In this document: positions 15,427-19,934 of the stretch, piece by piece
Position numbering within the stretch: position 1 is the first letter of the stretch
How the letters are laid out: every line of letters begins with the position of its first letter
Assembly: GCA_045541375.1 (NCBI GenBank)
Contig: JAZQJB010000133.1
Coordinates: forward strand, 1 to 19,934
Direction: 5' to 3'
DNA length: 19,934 bases
DNA from: CAG-390 sp045541375
GTDB lineage: Bacteria > Bacillota > Clostridia > Oscillospirales > CAG-272
Made by a program: the position numbers and the translations under genes
The notes under the pieces: model-generated
Databases searched by the model: none
Told to the model about the DNA's origin: nothing
The model's input: the letters and a program-made list of their open reading frames with translations, nothing else

Positions 15427-16719
15427 TCAGTTGTTTTCAGGTCTGAATTTTTTCCAAAGCCCCGAAAGGATAAAGCATATAACCGCGCCGCCAATGGCAA
15501 AACCCGTCCAGAGAAGAACGGTTGCCGACCAGCTTTGCGTCTTTGCCATGCTGCCGTAAATCGTCGTGCAGGTAGATGCGGCGATATATGCGGTGCAATT
15601 GAGCGTTCCCGTGACAGCAGAGGAAATTCCGAGTCCGCCGTAACGGTAAGGAACGAAGGTGAGTATCATAGTGTTTACACCCCACATGCAGCACATCGAG
15701 AACGCGAGAAGCGCAACCGCAAGCAGGGGAAGCGAACCCTTGAGCAATACAACTCCGACAAGACTGAGAGCCGCAGCGGCGAAAATAACGCCCGATGTGG
15801 CAACCTCATTTTTGAAGATCTTTTTGTCGATGAATATAGCAACGTAAGGACCGGCAACAGAGAAGAGGGGAAGAAGGGTGGAAACAAGCGAAGCGGCGGA
15901 ATCAGTGAAGCCGTAAGTATCTTTGAGATAAGTCGGAGCCCAGCTGAGAACCGCATCCTTGAGCGAGCCGTTGAACAAAGCGACGATTGCGATAAATATC
16001 AAACCGGTTCCAAAGAATATCTTGAGCGTGAGCGAAGGCTTCTTAGTGTCCGCAGCATTGATCTTCGTAAGGCTTTCGCTAATGATAGCGGCATTTCTCT
16101 CGGACATCGTTTTTATGTATGGCTTAATCACGGAAATTCCGAATATCCATATCGCACCGCCGATGCAAAGAAGTGAACCGCAGACAAGGAAAACTCCTCT
16201 CCAATCCGCAATCTTAAGCATAAAAGACGATATTATATAGGAAAGCGACATACCAACGGGAATTGTAAGAGAAATATTCGCTCCCGCTTTCAAACGCTGG
16301 CTCTGAGTCATCCAGTCGGTAAACACTCTGATGATCGGAGACCAAAGCATCGAGTTGAAGAATCCGTTTGCAGCCCAGACTAGCAGGAAAACGTATTTGT
16401 CAGACATACTACCCATAAGAATGTTCGCCGTGCCCGAGCCGAGAAGTCCGATTGCAACCATTATCTTCGGTGAGACTTTTACGCCGAGTCTGCCGTTAAT
16501 AAACTGCCCGGCGCCGTAAAAGATCAGGTAAGCAGAGGAAATAATGCCTCCGAACTCGGTGTCAAGCAATCCCGCGCCCATCATTGAGGCAAGGCAGGCG
16601 GAGTAATTATAACGCCCGAAGTAGGAAAAGGTGTAAGCTAAAAAACACAGCGCAAAAAGGAAATTTGACTTTTTAAGCTGCTCCGCGGAATCATTCTCCG
16701 CGATAAAGGGTCCTTTCAA
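15427..16719 (-). CDS. MFS transporter, organophosphate:phosphate antiporter (OPA)-like
   Basis: Twelve-helix inner-membrane carrier related to GlpT/UhpT, which exchange organic phosphates for inorganic phosphate. The 430-aa product is hydrophobic throughout. FSYFGRYNYSACLASMM aligns with the GlpT segment holding the first substrate arginine (Arg36 here); NSMLWSPIIRVFTDWM and LSWAPTYLKDTYGF are also OPA-typical. At the place of the second GlpT arginine this protein has a lysine (Lys254, in GSLKDAVLSW), so the substrate may differ. Start choice: TTG 16719 has GAGG 9 nt upstream and fits the predicted promoter; a GTG at 16734 would add five residues but has no ribosome binding site and almost no leader. 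It is divergent from the EEP lipoprotein gene. Family level is fairly sure, the substrate is not. Confidence 0.85.
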   Translation of the reverse strand: MKGPFIAENDSAEQLKKSNFLFALCFLAYTFSYFGRYNYSACLASMMGAGLLDTEFGGIISSAYLIFYGAGQFINGRLGVKVSPKIMVAIGLLGSGTANILMGSMSDKYVFLLVWAANGFFNSMLWSPIIRVFTDWMTQSQRLKAGANISLTIPVGMSLSYIISSFMLKIADWRGVFLVCGSLLCIGGAIWIFGISVIKPYIKTMSERNAAIISESLTKINAADTKKPSLTLKIFFGTGLIFIAIVALFNGSLKDAVLSWAPTYLKDTYGFTDSAASLVSTLLPLFSVAGPYVAIFIDKKIFKNEVATSGVIFAAAALSLVGVVLLKGSLPLLAVALLAFSMCCMWGVNTMILTFVPYRYGGLGISSAVTGTLNCTAYIAASTCTTIYGSMAKTQSWSATVLLWTGFAIGGAVICFILSGLWKKFRPENN

Positions 16720-16753
16720 TTTCAAAGTCCTCACTTTTCAAAATGATGATAAT

Positions 16754-16782
16754 ATGATACCACTAATCGTGCAAAAAAGCAA
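16754..16782 (-). promoter_or_regulatory. Extended -10 promoter of the MFS gene
   Basis: On the minus strand TTGCTT (16777-16782), a 17-bp spacer and TATCAT (16754-16759) preceded by TGG, an extended -10. Predicted start near 16747. Confidence 0.55.
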
Positions 16783-16822
16783 TAGAAAATAAGAAAAATA
16801 ACACCAAATTTTTTTATGCGTG

Positions 16823-16851
16823 TTGACAATCCCATTTGTCGGTGATATAAT
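16823..16851 (+). promoter_or_regulatory. Consensus sigma-A promoter of the EEP lipoprotein gene
   Basis: Perfect TTGACA (16823-16828), 17-bp spacer and perfect TATAAT (16846-16851). It is divergent from the MFS promoter, with about 40 bp between the two -35 elements, so one regulator could touch both. Confidence 0.88.
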
Positions 16852-16882
16852 TATTGTAATAACATATCATAGAGAGGTAATT

Positions 16883-18625
16883 ATGAAAAATATCACTTGT
16901 AAGCTTATGCTTTGGATCCTTGTACTCTCAATGCTTGCGTCATTCCCTCTGTCGCTTGTTTCCTGCAATAACACGGCAGACGAGCAAACAGAGCCCCAGC
17001 AGACAACCGAAGCGACCGAGCCGCCCGTCGAAACCGAGGCACCGGTGCCCTCTATACTTAAGGCGGACCTTGAAAAATATTCCGTCATACGTCCCGAAAA
17101 GCTCAGCGATACCTTAAAGGAAAAGATTAGAAGCTTTTATCAGAGACTCAAGGACGAATACGGTGTTTCTGTTTTCAAGGACGACTTCTACCGCGATGAT
17201 ATTCCCGCGTACAAGATAGGCGAATATGAGATCCTTGTCGGAAAGACCAATCGCCCTGAAACAGCAGATTTTCTCAGCAAGCTGAAATATAACGATTTTG
17301 GCTACGCGCAGTACGGAAATAAGATCGTCATAGCAGGTCATTCCGATGATGCGACCATAAACGCGCTCCAGGAATTCATCGTATCCGTGCTTAATAAGAA
17401 GGATGGCGAAGAGGGCGTATTTTACAATGAGTCTTATAACTTCGCAAAGCTTCTTGAGTATAGAATCAAAGAGCTCTCTGTAAGTGATACAGATATAAGA
17501 GACTATCGCATCGTGTATCCCAAGAGAAACGGAAGCACTGAACAGGTTGCTGCACAAATGATTGCGGACGCAATCGCGAAAGCGAGTGGATTCGTGATCG
17601 AAGTTATTAATGATGGTGAAGCAGAGGCATCGGGTCACGAGATCCTCGTCGGAGCCACCAACCGCAACACGGAATCCGAAATCGCTTCTTTCGGGTCAAA
17701 GATTGCCGGACTCGAGGCACTTGTCGCATTTGACGGCAAAAATATCAATCTCTATGGTTTGTCACCGACAGCCGTGCTTGTCGCAGCAAACGAATTCATC
17801 GCAAAATTCGTCGATGAAAAATCCGATAAGTTCTCGATTGCCCTTGATGCAACTCAGATCTGCAAGTACAATGATAGCATTCTCAAGGCAATGTCCTTCA
17901 ACGTTTGGGTCTCGGGTAAAACCGCTGAGCGAAACGAACGCGTTCTCACAATGTGCTTGAAATATCTTCCCGACACCATCGGCTTCCAGGAGGTCGACCC
18001 CGTATGGCTTGCAACCTTGAATGCAGGTCTCAGGGATCAGTATGCCTTTGTCGGCGAGGGAAGAAACGGCGGCGCGTCTGGAGAATATAACCCTATCTTC
18101 TATAAGAAGGATGTTTTCAATCTTATCGACAGCGGAACCCGCTGGCTCTCCGAGACACCCAACAAAGTATCCAAGGTCGATGAATCCTCACTCAACCGTA
18201 TTTATACCTTTGCTCTCCTCGAAAGAAAATCCGATGGTAAGAGAATTATGGTAGTAAATACCCACTTTGATCACACAAGCGCAGAGGCACGTGAAAAGCA
18301 GGCGAAGGTCCTTGTTGAGTATCTCAAAACGATAACCGATTATCCGATAGTTCTCACCGGCGACTTTAACTGCGTGGCATCATCAAGCGCATATTCAACG
18401 ATCGTGTCTTCGGGAGTTTCCGATTCAGCCGGTATCGCGGACAAAAAGCTCAATAATGCAGCAACCTTTACAAATTACGGCACGTCCAATAAAATAATCG
18501 ACTTCGTATTTGTATCCCCCAAGTCGATCGGCGTCACAACTTATCAGGTGTGCAACGAAAAGATCAACGATGATTTTCCCTCCGACCATCATCCTGTTCT
18601 CATTGAGTATACACTTCTCGGTTAA
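16883..18625 (+). CDS. Surface lipoprotein with tandem repeats and an EEP phosphatase/nuclease-fold domain
   Basis: Predicted lipoprotein of 580 aa. ATG 16883 has AGAGG 5 nt upstream; the signal peptide ends in LVSC, so Cys28 should be lipidated, followed by a Thr/Glu/Pro-rich linker (about 30-57). Two copies of an unrecognised domain follow, marked by EILVGKTNR (116-124) and EILVGATNR (253-261). The C-terminal domain (about 332-580) is an endonuclease/exonuclease/phosphatase fold with its expected metal and catalytic residues: MSFNVW (Asn340), GFQEV (Glu370), NTHFDH (His461), TGDFN (Asp494, Asn496), IDFVF (Asp540) and SDHHP (Asp568, His569). It may hydrolyse phosphoesters, nucleic acids or lipid headgroups outside the cell; the substrate cannot be told. 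The stop codon overlaps the convergent DUF4363 gene by 4 bp. Confidence 0.88.
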   Translation: MKNITCKLMLWILVLSMLASFPLSLVSCNNTADEQTEPQQTTEATEPPVETEAPVPSILKADLEKYSVIRPEKLSDTLKEKIRSFYQRLKDEYGVSVFKDDFYRDDIPAYKIGEYEILVGKTNRPETADFLSKLKYNDFGYAQYGNKIVIAGHSDDATINALQEFIVSVLNKKDGEEGVFYNESYNFAKLLEYRIKELSVSDTDIRDYRIVYPKRNGSTEQVAAQMIADAIAKASGFVIEVINDGEAEASGHEILVGATNRNTESEIASFGSKIAGLEALVAFDGKNINLYGLSPTAVLVAANEFIAKFVDEKSDKFSIALDATQICKYNDSILKAMSFNVWVSGKTAERNERVLTMCLKYLPDTIGFQEVDPVWLATLNAGLRDQYAFVGEGRNGGASGEYNPIFYKKDVFNLIDSGTRWLSETPNKVSKVDESSLNRIYTFALLERKSDGKRIMVVNTHFDHTSAEAREKQAKVLVEYLKTITDYPIVLTGDFNCVASSSAYSTIVSSGVSDSAGIADKKLNNAATFTNYGTSNKIIDFVFVSPKSIGVTTYQVCNEKINDDFPSDHHPVLIEYTLLG

Positions 18626-18975
18626 AAAATATTTTCCAGTGAAAACTCTTCACGCTTTTTGATACCCTCAATGGCGCGCCGCAGGCGCGCCATTGATCTT
18701 TTATATTCCTCGTCATCCTGCTTCTCGGCGCAAATAATCGCTTCATTTATATTAAGCGATATATCCTCGAGCTCCTTTTGTGATAGAGTCAGCTTTAGTT
18801 TAGGTATGCGTTCATCCCAATATTGCGATATGGTAAACACCGAGTCATCTGAATCATTTATAAGCATCAAAATATAGTTGGTTGTGTTTTTGACGTAAAT
18901 TGCATTTATAATCACCGCTGTAATCATAACTATCAAAACTACGGCGGCGATCAAGCAAGAAAGTTTCCCCGACAA
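18622..18975 (-). CDS. DUF4363 family membrane-anchored protein
   Basis: Small protein of 117 aa with one N-terminal membrane helix (about 7-27) and a charged, helical extracytoplasmic part, resembling DUF4363. The start is TTG 18975, with GGAGG 6 nt upstream. The stop codon of the DUF421 gene lies inside this ribosome binding region, 2 bp before the TTG, so the two genes are translationally coupled. DUF4363 is known mainly as a partner of DUF421 in Clostridia, and its function is not known. The 3' part of the gene contains a perfect 13-bp inverted repeat that may act as terminator for the convergent gene, encoding MARLRRAIE across the hairpin. Confidence 0.82.
   Translation of the reverse strand: MSGKLSCLIAAVVLIVMITAVIINAIYVKNTTNYILMLINDSDDSVFTISQYWDERIPKLKLTLSQKELEDISLNINEAIICAEKQDDEEYKRSMARLRRAIEGIKKREEFSLENIF
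18668..18703 (+). terminator. Terminator hairpin buried in the convergent DUF4363 coding region
   Basis: TCAATGGCGCGCC (18668-18680) and GGCGCGCCATTGA (18684-18696) form a perfect 13-bp stem with a 3-nt loop, followed on the plus strand by TCTTTTAT. It lies 43 bp after the EEP lipoprotein stop codon, where no other terminator is present. The U-tract is interrupted, so efficiency is uncertain. Confidence 0.6.
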
Positions 18976-18977
18976 TT

Positions 18978-19643
18978 CTATCCTCCGTTATTAGTAAATA
19001 CTTGAACATTCCCGACCTCGTCAGCAAGCATCAGACGAATATCCGATATAGGTATATTAGCCTTGCATTTGACCCAATCGGCATCAATCGAAAGCTCTCC
19101 GAGAGAATTGTCATTCAAAATTCCCCTGTCGACTATAATCCTATAAATTCCGCTTTCACTGTTTCCTGCAGCAACATCCTTCGCAGTTGCCGGCTTTGCA
19201 TAAGCACGCGGAATTACAGAAACACTTCCATCTTGTTCAAGGATGGCATAAGCTATTTCGGAAATATCTGTGGTACCATTTCTCCTCAAAGCAATCAAAA
19301 GCTCGTCCGCAGACATCCTGCATTTTTCAAGCTCATCAAAATCCGGCTGCCCCATCCTTATAAGAATACTCGGTCGAGGAGAAAACAAATTTTTCAGCTT
19401 TGGAAACTTACCCTGAATTGCTGCCGTGAAAATTTCAATTGACATCAGAAGCACCGTTGGTATCAAAGAATATGCAAGCGGTATATCGTGGTTCTCAATA
19501 GGAAGCGCAGCAAGCTCGGATAAGAGAAGGGTACTGACCAGATCAGATACTTCGAGCTGCCCGATCTGCCTCTTTCCCATCAATCTCATCGCCAATATAA
19601 GAACGGAATAAATTATTAAAGTTCTCATAATTATCGTAACCAA
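18978..19643 (-). CDS. DUF421 (YetF-like) membrane protein
   Basis: Integral membrane protein of 221 aa. The start is TTG 19643, because GGAGG is 7 nt upstream and the product then begins just before the first membrane helix; the open frame upstream has no ribosome binding site. Three hydrophobic segments (about 3-21, 34-50, 56-78) include the family motif LMGKRQIGQLEVSDLV (21-36). The cytoplasmic domain follows, with PSILIRMGQ (91-99), LRRNGTTDISEI (119-130) and AILEQDGSVSVIP (133-145). In Bacillus several DUF421 proteins are sporulation-linked and sit in the spore inner membrane; that link is knowledge of relatives, not shown here. It is co-expressed with DUF4363. I could not identify a convincing promoter in the 140 bp upstream. 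Confidence 0.9.
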   Translation of the reverse strand: MVTIIMRTLIIYSVLILAMRLMGKRQIGQLEVSDLVSTLLLSELAALPIENHDIPLAYSLIPTVLLMSIEIFTAAIQGKFPKLKNLFSPRPSILIRMGQPDFDELEKCRMSADELLIALRRNGTTDISEIAYAILEQDGSVSVIPRAYAKPATAKDVAAGNSESGIYRIIVDRGILNDNSLGELSIDADWVKCKANIPISDIRLMLADEVGNVQVFTNNGG

Positions 19644-19783
19644 AAAATCACCTCCAAAGAATATTTTAACACCGTTTCCTCGTAATATACGCTTAAAAAG
19701 CTCAAATAGGCTTGAATTCATCGTCAACCTGCACAAAACAGAGGGTAAGAAATTGGCACAAGTGCTACCAAAGGTACAAATCG

Positions 19784-19843
19784 AAAAAAATCCAAAAAAA
19801 CTTTGAAAAAACGCTTGACAAAGTGGGATGAAAGTGGTATAAT
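19784..19843 (+). promoter_or_regulatory. Very strong promoter with phased A-tracts, probably rRNA
   Basis: Perfect TTGACA (19815-19820), 17-bp spacer and TGGTATAAT with a perfect TATAAT (19838-19843). Three A-tracts (19784-19790, 19794-19800, 19806-19811), spaced about one helical turn apart, precede the -35 and look like an UP element. This combination is typical of stable-RNA promoters. Confidence 0.85.
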
Positions 19844-19934
19844 ATACAAGCTGTCGCGCAGAGCGGTAGCGAGGTCATTGAAAATTGAACAACAGACTAT
19901 GAAGTACAAGCTTGACTCTCGATGAAAAGAGAGA
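19844..19934 (+). other. Probable rRNA operon leader, cut by window edge
   Basis: After the strong promoter comes a stem (GCTGTCGC 19850-19857 with GCGGTAGC 19863-19870). Next is CATTGAAAATTGAACAAC (19876-19893), a phrase common in clostridial 16S leaders next to boxA-type antitermination signals. The last bases, AAAAGAGAGA, could run straight into the AGAGTTTGATCC start of 16S rRNA, but the gene itself is not visible. Confidence 0.6.

Noticed and set aside
16720..16734. GTG 16734 as start of the MFS gene
   Set aside because: It has no ribosome binding site upstream and would sit almost at the predicted transcript start; the GAGG at 16729-16732 serves TTG 16719 better. The extra five residues cannot be fully excluded.
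19724..19909. A 61-codon minus-strand open frame at the window end
   Set aside because: It lies over the strong rRNA-like promoter and leader and has no ribosome binding site or recognisable product.
1..19934. CRISPR arrays, insertion sequences, phage genes, tRNA genes
   Set aside because: No regularly spaced direct repeats, no transposase or integrase motifs and no cloverleaf-like sequence were seen on either strand by reading.

Overview
The window is a chromosomal stretch of a spore-forming, low-to-moderate GC Clostridia (Bacillota), probably a gut-type anaerobe. The basis is the spoIIGA-sigE pair, a dnaG-rpoD operon, GGAGG-type ribosome binding sites, consensus sigma-A promoters, several TTG start codons, and clostridial families such as the DUF421/DUF4363 pair, LplA-like lipoproteins and an SH3b-C39 secreted protein. 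The exact family cannot be fixed from the sequence alone. Most of the window is core genome. I see no insertion sequence, phage gene, tRNA, CRISPR array or origin.

Layout. (1) 1-4.7 kb, minus strand: lysC (aspartate kinase, cut at its 3' end by the window edge), a secreted SH3b-SH3b-C39 peptidase-like protein, and an ABC exporter half-transporter whose promoter carries a perfect 16-bp palindrome. (2) 4.8-6.1 kb, plus strand: a stand-alone DUF1015 gene with its own promoter and terminator. (3) 6.2-7.8 kb: spoIIGA-sigE, the mother-cell sigma-E module (protease plus pro-sigma factor), without the sigG that follows it in Bacillus. (4) 7.8-13.2 kb: housekeeping genes rpmE (with a structured leader), hflX, a YigZ/IMPACT-family gene overlapping hflX, then dnaG and rpoD. 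(5) 13.4-18.6 kb: a surface and uptake region with a large solute-binding-type lipoprotein, an OPA-type MFS transporter on the minus strand, and, divergent from it, a lipoprotein with a complete endonuclease/exonuclease/phosphatase (EEP) domain. (6) 18.6-19.6 kb, minus strand: a translationally coupled DUF421-DUF4363 membrane pair. (7) 19.78-19.93 kb: a very strong promoter with phased A-tracts and a leader that looks like the start of an rRNA operon; the 16S gene probably begins at or just beyond the window end.

How they fit together. Clear functional units are spoIIGA-sigE (regulated proteolysis of a sporulation sigma factor), dnaG-rpoD (replication primase and primary sigma factor), hflX with the YigZ-family gene (both ribosome/translation-linked in other bacteria), and DUF421-DUF4363. 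A speculative unit is the surface EEP lipoprotein with the OPA-type antiporter: one could release phosphorylated compounds outside the cell and the other import them. Nothing here is a clearly new system. The most interesting leads are that divergent pair, the palindromic operator at the exporter promoter, a terminator hairpin buried in the convergent DUF4363 gene, the rpmE leader with its long inverted repeat, and the competing hairpins ahead of dnaG.
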